From assembly GCA_900542245.1 (NCBI GenBank), contig UQMQ01000056.1, forward strand, positions 1 through 14,289: a DNA stretch of 14,289 nucleotides, in the 5' to 3' direction. Below, piece by piece: positions 5,024 through 11,855 of the stretch. The DNA comes from an uncultured Eubacteriales bacterium (GTDB lineage Bacteria > Bacillota > Clostridia > Peptostreptococcales > Anaerovoracaceae). Numbering within the stretch: the first letter of the stretch is position 1; each line of letters opens with the position of its first letter. A program made the translations under genes and the position numbers. Under the pieces are notes generated by a model. That model made no database searches and was not told where the DNA came from. It saw only the letters and a program-made list of their open reading frames with translations.

Positions 5024-5986
5024 CTATGCCATCAGGCGCGCAATTCTTGCCGAAATCAGTTCGGACATTTTTTCTTTTTTTCCATCTGTAAGATAACATT
5101 CCTCACAGCTCAAAAGGAACTTGCTTTTCAAAGCGCACAGCTTATCGATCATCTTCTCGGCAGCGCATGCGGGGATTTCACAGCTTTGGGCAAAAAGCAA
5201 AAAGTCTTTGCGTCTGATATTTTGCTTTTTCCCATGCAAGGTCAAAGCTAATTCTTCCTTGTCTTCCGGAAGGATCAGATTGACAGGCAGCATATCATAG
5301 GCCGCCGACAGCGCAAACCGTCGGCTTCCCGGGTTTTCCTCAATGAGTGAGAAATTCTTGAGATGCATATCCGAATTTCCGATCACAAATGAGAAGAGTA
5401 CACGCAAAAATAATTCCGACAGATCCAAGCCCGGCTTTATAGAGTATTGCTGCACAATTTTGCCGCAGCGCTCATAAGAGCCTTTATATTTGTCGATCGT
5501 CAGCCTGCCTGAAAGTTGACAGAAATCTTCCATCGCATACAGTGCGGTCTGTGCTCCGTCTGCAATTCTGCGATCAATCCTTTTTGTAATATAGGCATAT
5601 TGTCCGTTATTCTTTATCAATGCATGGGGAACCGTTTGGATCCCTGCGAGCGCAGCCATCTGCATCGCTAGATTTTCATATTCCGGCATCAGAGCATACT
5701 CCTCTGTTTGCGGCTTCAGAATATAGCCGGCAGGATAATCTACAATGGTCAACCGACTGTCGACGCCTGTCGATAAATGCAATGACAGCTTTTTTTGCAC
5801 TCCCGGAACGGTCAAGCCCTGCTGAATGGCTGCATTCGCAAGTTCTTCTAATTTCCCTTGATTTAAATCCAGCTCCGGCATTTGGTATGTGCCAAAAAAT
5901 TTTTTGATGCAGCGGCGATGCCAGCCGCAAAGCTGCTGTTCACCGGCAGTATGTTTCATTTCCTTCCCGCAGCACAGGCATCTCAT
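5024..5986 (-). CDS. hipT: HipT-like serine/threonine kinase toxin (HipA C-terminal domain) of a HipBST system
   Basis: 320 residues from the ATG at 5986, which overlaps the hipS stop (ATGA) and is preceded by AAAAGGGG; the longer frame from 6034 would lie inside hipS. The kinase core shows TVPGVQKKLSLHL (59-71, the Gly-rich loop), the ATP lysine in YILKP (Lys91), catalytic GNSDMHLKNFSL (203-214; Asp206, Asn211) and the metal-binding Asp231 in AAYDMLP. Known relatives phosphorylate aminoacyl-tRNA synthetases (HipA: GltX; E. coli HipT: TrpS) and so stop translation. Residues 1-30 are unlike E. coli HipA: C3-x2-C6 and C20-x2-H23-x2-C26 could bind a metal. The kinase lacks its own HipA N-subdomain 1, which is the separate HipS. 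The DNA is more A+T-rich than flanking mrnC and thyA, which suggests acquisition. The target cannot be read from sequence. Confidence 0.85.
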   Translation of the reverse strand: MRCLCCGKEMKHTAGEQQLCGWHRRCIKKFFGTYQMPELDLNQGKLEELANAAIQQGLTVPGVQKKLSLHLSTGVDSRLTIVDYPAGYILKPQTEEYALMPEYENLAMQMAALAGIQTVPHALIKNNGQYAYITKRIDRRIADGAQTALYAMEDFCQLSGRLTIDKYKGSYERCGKIVQQYSIKPGLDLSELFLRVLFSFVIGNSDMHLKNFSLIEENPGSRRFALSAAYDMLPVNLILPEDKEELALTLHGKKQNIRRKDFLLFAQSCEIPACAAEKMIDKLCALKSKFLLSCEECYLTDGKKEKMSELISARIARLMA

Positions 5987-6318
5987 CGCTCTACCCCTTT
6001 TCTGATACTCACATCTCCGATGCAGTCTCTGCATGCGGCAAGCAGTAAGCCAAACCTGTCCTGCAGTGCGATCTTCCAGTTTCGATTGACAATATTAAGC
6101 AACCAGCCTTCCGGAATCAAACCATCGAAAAAAGGAAACAGGACACTTGAACGATATGGTTCCGTCCGCAGCGGAAGTGTCAGGCTGACTGCAACGGCCT
6201 CAGTGCTGTCCAGATAGTCTTTGGCGTAGCTGAACAAATATCCCTCTTCCGTTTCCTCCAGCACGCCTGCAAATCGGTTCTGCACAAAAACGCCTGCTTT
6301 TCTGTATGCATCCGTCAT
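5983..6318 (-). CDS. hipS: HipS-like protein (stand-alone HipA N-terminal subdomain)
   Basis: 111 residues, equal to the first subdomain of HipA. MTDAYRKAGVFVQNRFAGVL is the first beta region; FPFFDGLIPEGWLL (62-75) and DCIGDVSI (98-105) are family signatures. In the E. coli HipBST system this small protein, not HipB, is the main antitoxin: it binds the HipT kinase and blocks activity. That role is inferred here from architecture. Both ends are translationally coupled: its ATG overlaps the hipB stop (ATGA at 6315-6318) and its stop overlaps the hipT start (ATGA at 5983-5986). A strong GGAGGGAG precedes the start, so hipS should be well translated. It is a complete gene rather than half of a frameshifted hipA, because both junctions are clean coupled overlaps with their own ribosome binding sites. 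Confidence 0.85.
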   Translation of the reverse strand: MTDAYRKAGVFVQNRFAGVLEETEEGYLFSYAKDYLDSTEAVAVSLTLPLRTEPYRSSVLFPFFDGLIPEGWLLNIVNRNWKIALQDRFGLLLAACRDCIGDVSIRKGVER

Positions 6319-6530
6319 TCGGCTCCCTCCTGCTTCCTTCTGACACCCGGCACCGCTTCCATGCCAAACATGCCTAGGGCCTGATTGACTTTATCCAAGC
6401 GAACGGTCTGTTTCCCCTGTTCTAATTCTCGGACAAAACGCAGCCCCAGTCCGGCACGCATGGCAAATTCCTCTTGCGTCAAACCGGCTTTTTTTCTTTG
6501 TTCTTTAATATATTGACCAATTATATTCAT
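6315..6530 (-). CDS. hipB: HipB-like XRE-family antitoxin/repressor (Y4mF type)
   Basis: 71 residues from the ATG at 6530. A helix-turn-helix spans about residues 4-55: IGQYIKEQRKKAGLTQEEFA, then RAGLGLRFVRELEQGKQTVR, then LDKVNQALGMFGM. The LRFVRELEQGK block is typical of Y4mF-type HipB proteins. It should bind the two ATACC...GGTAT operators upstream and autorepress hipBST. An ATG at 6569 would add 13 residues, but that segment contains the operator and the spacer of a good promoter, so the later start is preferred. No ribosome binding site precedes 6530. The predicted transcript begins almost at this ATG, so the gene may be leaderless. The stop overlaps the hipS start. Confidence 0.82.
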   Translation of the reverse strand: MNIIGQYIKEQRKKAGLTQEEFAMRAGLGLRFVRELEQGKQTVRLDKVNQALGMFGMEAVPGVRRKQEGAE

Positions 6531-6537
6531 ATTATCG

Positions 6538-6566
6538 ATAATACCACCTATCGGGTATAATTTCAA
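6538..6566 (-). promoter_or_regulatory. hipBST promoter with operator O1 in its spacer
   Basis: On the minus strand TTGAAA (6561-6566), 17 bases, then TATTAT (6538-6543). Inverted repeat O1, ATACC-N8-GGTAT (6541-6558), fills most of the spacer and overlaps the -10, so a bound HipB would block RNA polymerase. The -10 ends seven bases before the hipB ATG. Confidence 0.6.
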
Positions 6567-6576
6567 CATTTTTTTG

Positions 6577-6604
6577 TTTTTTATACCCTTTAAGGTATAA
6601 AAAA
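6577..6604. promoter_or_regulatory. Operator O2 upstream of the hipBST promoter
   Basis: TTTTTTATACC (6577-6587) and GGTATAAAAAA (6594-6604) form perfect 11-bp arms around CTTTAA. The core ATACC...GGTAT repeats that of O1, and the two centres (6549.5 and 6590.5) are 41 bp apart, about four helical turns. E. coli HipB is known to bind TATCC-N8-GGATA sites, so the layout fits cooperative HipB binding. Confidence 0.6.
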
Positions 6605-6638
6605 TATTTAAAAGTTTGCAGGAAAACTTCGAAAAATG

Positions 6639-7202
6639 TTACCTTTCAATCTCCGCAAAGGCGCGGCAGATAACCTCTTCCATGCGTTTTTGCGCGTCTG
6701 CAGCGTGTGTTTCTGCGGCGGATGCCGCCGCGATCTGCGCGGTGCTGGTCTCTGTGGCTTCTGCAGCTGCCTTGCCTGCGCGCGCCATCAAATGCCAGTA
6801 ACCGATCAGGGCTTCCAGCGCGGTGGCGTACTTGTAGTCCATGGCATCCGCATTCTTCGGTTTGGACGCCGACTTATGGTTGCGCGCGCGCCGCACCAGC
6901 GCTTCTTCCTCTGCTGTCAAGAATCCGTCTCTCATCATGGCGCGCAGCGCCTTGGCCTGTCCGTCCGCGCGGACATAACGGATTGCGCGCTTGTGCAGCG
7001 CATCCACATGCGCACCGAACGCAGCCTTCTGACGTTCTTTTTCTGCCTGTCGGAATCCCTGCGCTTGCGGGCTGCCTTGTTCCTGCACGCGCCCGGGCTG
7101 CCCGGAAGCTGCCAAAACACGTTCTCTGACGTAAATTTCATAAACGGCGTCGCCTATATAGGCGAGCGCCGTCGTGTTCATTGTTTTTGGATCAAATCCC
7201 AT
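6639..7202 (-). CDS. mrnC: Mini-ribonuclease III (MrnC)
   Basis: 187-residue RNase III catalytic domain without a dsRNA-binding domain; in Bacillus it trims 23S rRNA precursor ends as a dimer. Core motifs: TALAYIGDAVYEIYVRERVL (11-30, catalytic Asp18), HKRAIRYVRADGQAKAL (70-86), RRARNHKSASKPKNADAMDY (104-123) and KYATALEALIGYWHL (124-138, Glu130). The protein is longer than the usual roughly 130-145 residues for two reasons. There is a polar Gln/Gly/Arg-rich insert at about 33-65 between the first helix and the HKRAI motif, and an Ala-rich tail from about 141 ending in an amphipathic helix. The start at 7202 has GAAGGAAAA; Met8 is a possible alternative. It lies 33 bp after cysS, the standard Firmicutes arrangement, but hipBST now follows where thyX/thyA or rlmB would be expected. 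Confidence 0.88.
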   Translation of the reverse strand: MGFDPKTMNTTALAYIGDAVYEIYVRERVLAASGQPGRVQEQGSPQAQGFRQAEKERQKAAFGAHVDALHKRAIRYVRADGQAKALRAMMRDGFLTAEEEALVRRARNHKSASKPKNADAMDYKYATALEALIGYWHLMARAGKAAAEATETSTAQIAAASAAETHAADAQKRMEEVICRAFAEIER

Positions 7203-7235
7203 ATGATACTTTTCCTTCGCTGTTTTTGCGCAAAT

Positions 7236-8651
7236 CTAAGCCTTGATGATCTGCACGCCCTGCGGCGTATCCTTGAGCATCAGCCCGCGTGCCTTGAGTT
7301 CATCGCGGATCTCGTCCGCTCTGGCGAAGTTTTTCGTCTTTCTGGCTTCCTGTCTTTCGTCGATCAGCGCCTGCAGCTCGTCGTCGATAACGACCTCCTC
7401 TTCAAAGGTCTGCTGCAAAAGACCGAGCACATTCGCAAGCTCCATCAGCGTATCAAGCGACTTCTGTGCAAACTCCTTGCTCGCACCGTCCTTGACCGCG
7501 GTATTAATCGCCGTCACCAGCTCAAAGACCGCCGAGATCGCGTCAGCTGTATTCAGATCATCGTCCATGGCGTCGATAAATGCCTGCCGATATGGATCAT
7601 AGCCCGCCAGCTTTTCCTTTTCGGCATCGGTCATGCTGCCGCTGCCGGTCTCAATCAGATGCTTGAGGTTGGATTTCGCGTTGCGCAGACGCGTCATCGC
7701 GTTTTTGGACTGTTCGAGGATCTCGGAATTAAAATCGATCGGTCCGCGGTACTGACCGCTAAGAATCAAGAAACGCAGAACCTCTCCGTCATAATGCTGC
7801 AGAAGATCACGTACCGTCTTGAAGTTGCCCAGCGACTTGGACATCTTCGTGCCGTCAATATTGATATACCCGTTGTGCATCCAGTAATGCGAAAATTCGC
7901 AGCCATTGTGCGCCTCGGATTGCGCAATCTCATTCTCGTGGTGCGGGAACTGCAGATCTTCGCCGCCCGCATGAATATCGATGGTCGGTCCCAGATATTT
8001 TTTCGCCATGGTCGAACATTCAATATGCCAGCCGGGTCTGCCCATACCCCAAGGGGATTCCCATGCGATCTCGCTCGGCTCCTTGCGCGCCTTCCAAAGC
8101 GCGAAATCCAGCGGATCCTCCTTTTTCATATCGTCCGTACTTCGGGTTCTTTCGCTGGCGCCCTGAATCAGCTCGTCGACGTGCTTGCCGGAGAGCTTGC
8201 CGTAACCGTCGAACTTGCGGGTCCTGTAGTAGACGTCGCCCTGTGATTCGTAGGCATAGCCCTTGTCGATCAGATCCTGTACGAACTGAATGATATCGTC
8301 CATGGTTTCGGATACCTTCGGGTGTACGGTCGCTTTCTTGACGTTGAGCGCTGCAGCATCCTTGTAGTATTCCTCGATATATTTTTCGGAGATCTCCGGC
8401 GCAGTAACGCCTTCCTCCTTCGCACGTTTGATGATCTTGTCATCGACATCGGTAAAGTTCTGCACGAATTTTACCTTGTAGCCGCGGTATTCCAGATATT
8501 TTCTGAGCGTGTCGAATACAACGAAAGGTCTCGCGTTGCCAATATGAAAATAGTTGTAGACCGTCGGTCCGCAGACATACATCTTGACCTTGCCTTCTTC
8601 GATCGGCACGAACTCCTCTTTTTTTCTCGTCAAAGTATTATAAATCTTCAT
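7236..8651 (-). CDS. cysS: Cysteinyl-tRNA synthetase
   Basis: 471-residue class I synthetase that charges tRNA-Cys in the cytoplasm. The HIGH signature is HIGN (36-39) in VYNYFHIGNARPF, and KMSKS is at 269-273 (GTKMSKSLGNF). Zinc ligands are Cys27 in MYVCGPT, Cys212 in WHIECSTMA, and His/Glu in PHHENEIAQSE (236-246). The C-terminal helical part includes DDDLNTADAISAVFEL and the anticodon-binding tail. The length is normal for the family. The start at 8651 has AAGGAAA, and the first 14 bases overlap the end of cysE, so the two are probably co-translated. Placing cysE before cysS joins cysteine synthesis to its use in translation. Confidence 0.97.
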   Translation of the reverse strand: MKIYNTLTRKKEEFVPIEEGKVKMYVCGPTVYNYFHIGNARPFVVFDTLRKYLEYRGYKVKFVQNFTDVDDKIIKRAKEEGVTAPEISEKYIEEYYKDAAALNVKKATVHPKVSETMDDIIQFVQDLIDKGYAYESQGDVYYRTRKFDGYGKLSGKHVDELIQGASERTRSTDDMKKEDPLDFALWKARKEPSEIAWESPWGMGRPGWHIECSTMAKKYLGPTIDIHAGGEDLQFPHHENEIAQSEAHNGCEFSHYWMHNGYINIDGTKMSKSLGNFKTVRDLLQHYDGEVLRFLILSGQYRGPIDFNSEILEQSKNAMTRLRNAKSNLKHLIETGSGSMTDAEKEKLAGYDPYRQAFIDAMDDDLNTADAISAVFELVTAINTAVKDGASKEFAQKSLDTLMELANVLGLLQQTFEEEVVIDDELQALIDERQEARKTKNFARADEIRDELKARGLMLKDTPQGVQIIKA

Positions 8652-9387
8652 TCTCGTTTCCTTCTTTCCGGTTCTTTTCGCGAATCACATCTATCAGGGT
8701 TTCTTCCAGATTAGAAGAACCCGCGCAGTCGATGCAGCCCGCCTCGATCTTATGCGTGGTCTGCAGGATTTTTTCCAGTTCCATGACGCGCTTGCGCAGA
8801 CACTCGATCTCGACCGCGATCGGGTCCGGCAGATCGACCTGATTCAGATCCTGTGTGGTGCTCTTGCCGTTGCGCTTGACAATGGTGCCGGGAATACCGA
8901 CGACCGTACAGCCGGGCGGCACTTCCTTGAGTACCACGGAGCCTGCGCCGATCTTGACATCATCGCCAACCTTGAACGGACCCAAGACCTTTGCACCGCT
9001 GCTGACGACCACGCGATTGCCGATGGTCGGATGCCGCTTTCCGGTATCCTTGCCGGTACCACCGAGGGTCACGCCCTGATAGATGGTCACATCATCGCCG
9101 ACCTCAGCGGTTTCTCCGATGATGACTGCCATGCCATGGTCGATGAAGCACCTGCGACCGATCGTCGCCCCCGGATGGATCTCGATCCCGGTGAAAAACC
9201 GCGTCAGCTGCGAGATCAGCCGCGCCAAAAACGGACAGTGATGTCGGTACAGCCAGTGTGCGGGTCTATGCCAGATCAACGCCCAAATGCCCGGATAGCA
9301 GATCAGAACCTCCAGCCCGTTTCGCGCCGCCGGGTCCTTTTCGACCATGTTGCGGATATCCTCACCGACTTCTCTAAAAAATGCCAT
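8638..9387 (-). CDS. cysE: Serine O-acetyltransferase
   Basis: 249 residues. It transfers acetyl from acetyl-CoA to L-serine, the first step of cysteine biosynthesis. A short N-terminal helical domain (1-65; IWALIWHRPAHWLYRH) is followed by the left-handed beta-helix of hexapeptide repeats (about 66-165). The active-site Asp83-His84 is in FIDHGMAVIIGE and His119 in GKRHPTIGN. EVPPGCTVVGIPGTIV marks the end of the helix. The tail from about 172 is longer than needed: a heptad-like stretch AVEIECLRKRVMELEKILQ, then a CIDC motif and a helix. The GGAGG for this gene lies inside the final codons of the cyclophilin gene, eleven bases before the ATG. It overlaps cysS by 14 bp. Confidence 0.95.
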   Translation of the reverse strand: MAFFREVGEDIRNMVEKDPAARNGLEVLICYPGIWALIWHRPAHWLYRHHCPFLARLISQLTRFFTGIEIHPGATIGRRCFIDHGMAVIIGETAEVGDDVTIYQGVTLGGTGKDTGKRHPTIGNRVVVSSGAKVLGPFKVGDDVKIGAGSVVLKEVPPGCTVVGIPGTIVKRNGKSTTQDLNQVDLPDPIAVEIECLRKRVMELEKILQTTHKIEAGCIDCAGSSNLEETLIDVIREKNRKEGNENEDL

Positions 9388-9393
9388 AAAAAA

Positions 9394-9876
9394 TTATTCC
9401 TCCACGATTGTAATAGTCTTGATCACCTGTTTTTCTCGTGGACAATCGTGCCAATCTGTTTTTACGCTTACAATATTATCTGCGGCGTCCATGCCTTCTG
9501 TTACCTTGCCGAAGGCTGCATACTGGCCGTCCAGATGCGGCGCGTCCGCAACCATTACGAAGAACTGGGAGCCCGCGGAATCCGGATCCATCGCTCTTGC
9601 CATCGAGAGCACACCTCTCGTGTGCTTCAGATCGTTCGCAACGCCGTTGGCTGCGAATTCCCCTTTGATCTGGTAGCCCGGTCCGCCGGTACCGTTGCCG
9701 CGCGGGCAACCACCCTGGATCATAAAGCCCGGAATGACTCTGTGAAAGGTCAGACCGTCATAGAAATGCTCGCCTGCGAGTTTTTCAAAGTTTTCGACGG
9801 TGATCGGTGCGATCTCAGGATAAAGCTCTCCGCGCATCACATCGCCGTTTTCCATTTCAATTACAAACGTCTTCAT
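9394..9876 (-). CDS. ppiB: Cyclophilin-type peptidyl-prolyl cis-trans isomerase
   Basis: 160-residue single-domain cyclophilin, cytoplasmic (no signal peptide). It catalyses cis-trans isomerisation of X-Pro bonds. Active-site blocks: FHRVIPGFMIQGG (44-56; Arg46, Phe51 and Gln54 of the PPIase site), GPGYQIKGEF (65-74), RGVLSMARAMDPDSAGSQFF (86-105) and LDGQYAAFGKV (114-124). The start at 9876 has AAGGAGA eleven bases upstream. Its stop is six bases before the cysE ATG, so translation of the two is likely coupled. It opens the cyclophilin-cysE-cysS-mrnC block after a 184-bp gap that separates it from proS. The gene symbol is given by family resemblance. Confidence 0.92.
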   Translation of the reverse strand: MKTFVIEMENGDVMRGELYPEIAPITVENFEKLAGEHFYDGLTFHRVIPGFMIQGGCPRGNGTGGPGYQIKGEFAANGVANDLKHTRGVLSMARAMDPDSAGSQFFVMVADAPHLDGQYAAFGKVTEGMDAADNIVSVKTDWHDCPREKQVIKTITIVEE

Positions 9877-10060
9877 TTTATCTTATTCTCCTTCAAAGTT
9901 TTTTGTTCTCGTTCGTCTATAGCCTAGTCAGGAAAGCCCTGCACAAGAGGCTTCCCCGCAGTCGTATCTTAAAATAATACCACCAAAATGATGATCACAA
10001 ACGAGGGGATCATCGTTCGCATCATTCTGAAAGAACAAGCAAAAAAGCTGTAACTATAGA
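9877..10060. other. Gap between proS and the cyclophilin gene, with two hairpins
   Basis: On the minus strand a 7-bp stem GATGATC/GATCATC lies at about 9990-10015, and GGGAAGCC pairs with GGCTTTCC (one G-U) at about 9931-9955. Neither is followed by a T-run. A TTTGTG - 16 bases - TATTAT pair on the minus strand is a weak promoter candidate for the cyclophilin gene. The gap also contains an 18-codon frame without a ribosome binding site (9969-10025). I see no T-box motif. Confidence 0.4.
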
Positions 10061-11806
10061 TTATCTTCCTGTTCTTTCCGCATTGACGATCTCGATTGCC
10101 GCTGCAATCGCTTCCTCCACCCCTATTTCACGCTTGTCCGCATCGCGTCTGCGCTTGTATTCGACGATACCCTCTCCGGCAAGCTTGCCGACGGTGATCC
10201 GTACCGGAATACCGATCAGATCAGCGTCCTTGAACTTGACGCCCGGACGTTCGTTTCTGTCGTCCCAGATGACCTCAACGCCGGCCCTCGCCAGTGCATC
10301 ATAGATCTTCTGACTGACTGCGTCCTGCGCCTCGTCGCCCGGCTTCACCTCTGTGATGATGACATGATAAGGCGCTACCGCCATCGGCCAGATGATGCCG
10401 CTCTCATCATGGTTCTGCGGCATGTCGATGATAGCCTGGAATGTACGGGAAACACCGATGCCGTAGCAGCCCATCCAGATCATCTGATCCTGCTGATTCT
10501 CATCCTTGTAGACCGCGTGCATCGGCGCCGAATATTTCGTGCCGAGCTTGAAGATCTGTCCGACCTCCACACCTCTGGCATGGCGTACCGGCGCGCCGCA
10601 GATCGGGCAGGCATCGCCCTCCTTGAGCGTCTTTAAGTCTGTGACAATATCGCCTTTGTAATCTCTGCCGTAATTCACGTTGATATAGTGATGATCGGTC
10701 TCGCAGGCGCCTGCGCACAGGTTCCTAAGACCCGGCAGCTCGCTGTCCACCACGATCCTGCAGTCGTGCAGATGCATCGGGCCGGTAAAGCCGCCTACGC
10801 AGCCGGTCGCAGCCGCCATCTTCGCTTCATCTGCGAAAGCAATCGCGTATTCCGGAATATCCAGTGCGTTGACCAGCTTCGTCATGTTCAGCTCACGGTC
10901 GCCGCGGATGAACACAGCCACATAGCCCTGTTCGTTTCCTTCTGCATCATAGGTCACGAAGAGCAGCGCTTTGATCGTCTGTTTCTTGTCCAGCTTGAGG
11001 AACGCCGCGACCTCGTCGATCGTCTTTGTGCCCGGTGTATGCACCTTTTCCAGCGGCAGCATAGCGGTATCATCCTGCGGCGCAGCGTCCACGCAAGCCG
11101 CCTTTTCGACCGTTGCCGCCAGATCGCAGCAGTCGCAGTAAGCGATCTCGGACTCGCCGTATTCGCAGAGCGCCGTAAACTCGTGCGAATTGGAGCCGCC
11201 GATCGCACCGGTATCCGCCTCGACCGGTCGGAAGTTCAGACCGCAGCGCGAAAATACATTGCTGTAGGCTTCATACATTTTGTCATAGCTTTCGTCCAGC
11301 CCTGCCGCGTCCTTATCAAACGAGTAGTTATCTTTCATGATGAAAACACGAGAGCGCATCATGCCGTACCGCGGGCGCGCCTCATCTCTGTATTTATCGG
11401 TGATCTGATAGAGCATGCGCGGCAGCTGTCTGTGCGAAGAGACATCACTTTTTACAATATCCGTAAACACCTCTTCCGCTGTCGGACCGAGGCAGAATTC
11501 ACGATCGTTTCTATCCTTGAGCCTCCACATTTCCGGTCCGTAAGCGTCCCAGCGTCCTGACTCTTTCCAAAGCTCTGCAGGCTGCACGTTCTGCGTGTAG
11601 ATCTCCTCTGCACCCTTGGCATCCATCTCTTCTCTGATGATCTGCTCGATCTTGCGGATCGTTCTCCAGCCCATCGGCATGTACGAATAAATACCCGCAG
11701 CGACCTTTTTGATCATGCCTGCTCTCAGCAGCAGAATATGGCTCGGGATCTCGGCTTCCGTCGGCACTTCCCTTAATGTTCTAAAATGCATTTGTGATAA
11801 TTTCAT
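10061..11806 (-). CDS. proS: Prolyl-tRNA synthetase, bacterial type with editing domain
   Basis: 581 residues, class II synthetase charging tRNA-Pro. Motif 2 covers KYRDEARPRYGMMRSR (138-153) and VFIMKDNYSFD (154-164); motif 3 is GCYGIGVSRTFQAII (447-461). The bacterial insertion (INS) editing domain lies between about 225 and 405, starting after CDCCDLAATVEKAA, with the conserved Lys279 in TIKALLF. It hydrolyses mischarged Ala-tRNA-Pro. A CPIC pair closes the insertion (400-403). The anticodon-binding domain spans about 475-575. The start at 11806 has AGGAGA; the longer frame to 11947 has no binding site and would run into ispDF. It begins 49 bp after ispDF. Oddity: Val154 stands where nearly all bacterial ProRS have Glu (RSREF). 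Confidence 0.96.
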   Translation of the reverse strand: MKLSQMHFRTLREVPTEAEIPSHILLLRAGMIKKVAAGIYSYMPMGWRTIRKIEQIIREEMDAKGAEEIYTQNVQPAELWKESGRWDAYGPEMWRLKDRNDREFCLGPTAEEVFTDIVKSDVSSHRQLPRMLYQITDKYRDEARPRYGMMRSRVFIMKDNYSFDKDAAGLDESYDKMYEAYSNVFSRCGLNFRPVEADTGAIGGSNSHEFTALCEYGESEIAYCDCCDLAATVEKAACVDAAPQDDTAMLPLEKVHTPGTKTIDEVAAFLKLDKKQTIKALLFVTYDAEGNEQGYVAVFIRGDRELNMTKLVNALDIPEYAIAFADEAKMAAATGCVGGFTGPMHLHDCRIVVDSELPGLRNLCAGACETDHHYINVNYGRDYKGDIVTDLKTLKEGDACPICGAPVRHARGVEVGQIFKLGTKYSAPMHAVYKDENQQDQMIWMGCYGIGVSRTFQAIIDMPQNHDESGIIWPMAVAPYHVIITEVKPGDEAQDAVSQKIYDALARAGVEVIWDDRNERPGVKFKDADLIGIPVRITVGKLAGEGIVEYKRRRDADKREIGVEEAIAAAIEIVNAERTGR

Positions 11807-11855
11807 CTTCTGAACTCTCCTCGTTTTCCTAATATGATAATCTGTGAAATATGAT

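Noticed and set aside
5983..6318. hipS and hipT as a frameshifted single hipA
   Set aside because: Both junctions are exact ATGA overlaps, hipS and hipT each have their own binding site, and the Cys/His N-terminus of hipT is not part of a normal HipA. Separate genes are the better reading.
6531..6569. hipB start at 6569 (84 residues)
   Set aside because: The added 13 residues would be encoded by the promoter spacer and operator O1, and no ribosome binding site precedes that ATG. It is not fully excluded if a promoter further upstream is used.
6612..6629. AAGTTT/AAACTT hairpin after mrnC as a terminator
   Set aside because: A 6-bp AT-rich stem with no GC base; the T-run that follows on the minus strand is interrupted and overlaps operator O2. 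Too weak to call.
6636..8246. 536-codon open frame on the plus strand
   Set aside because: It lies exactly antisense to mrnC and cysS, both certain genes. Its protein is rich in His, Leu, Arg and Cys without any recognisable motif, as expected from the reverse of GC-rich coding DNA, and it has no ribosome binding site.
8752..9927. 391-codon plus-strand frame
   Set aside because: Antisense shadow of cysE and the cyclophilin gene; no motif and a composition like other reverse frames.
9877..11855. T-box riboswitch before proS or the cyclophilin-cysE-cysS block
   Set aside because: No GGGTGGNACCGCG-type antiterminator motif was found on the minus strand in the spacers before these genes.
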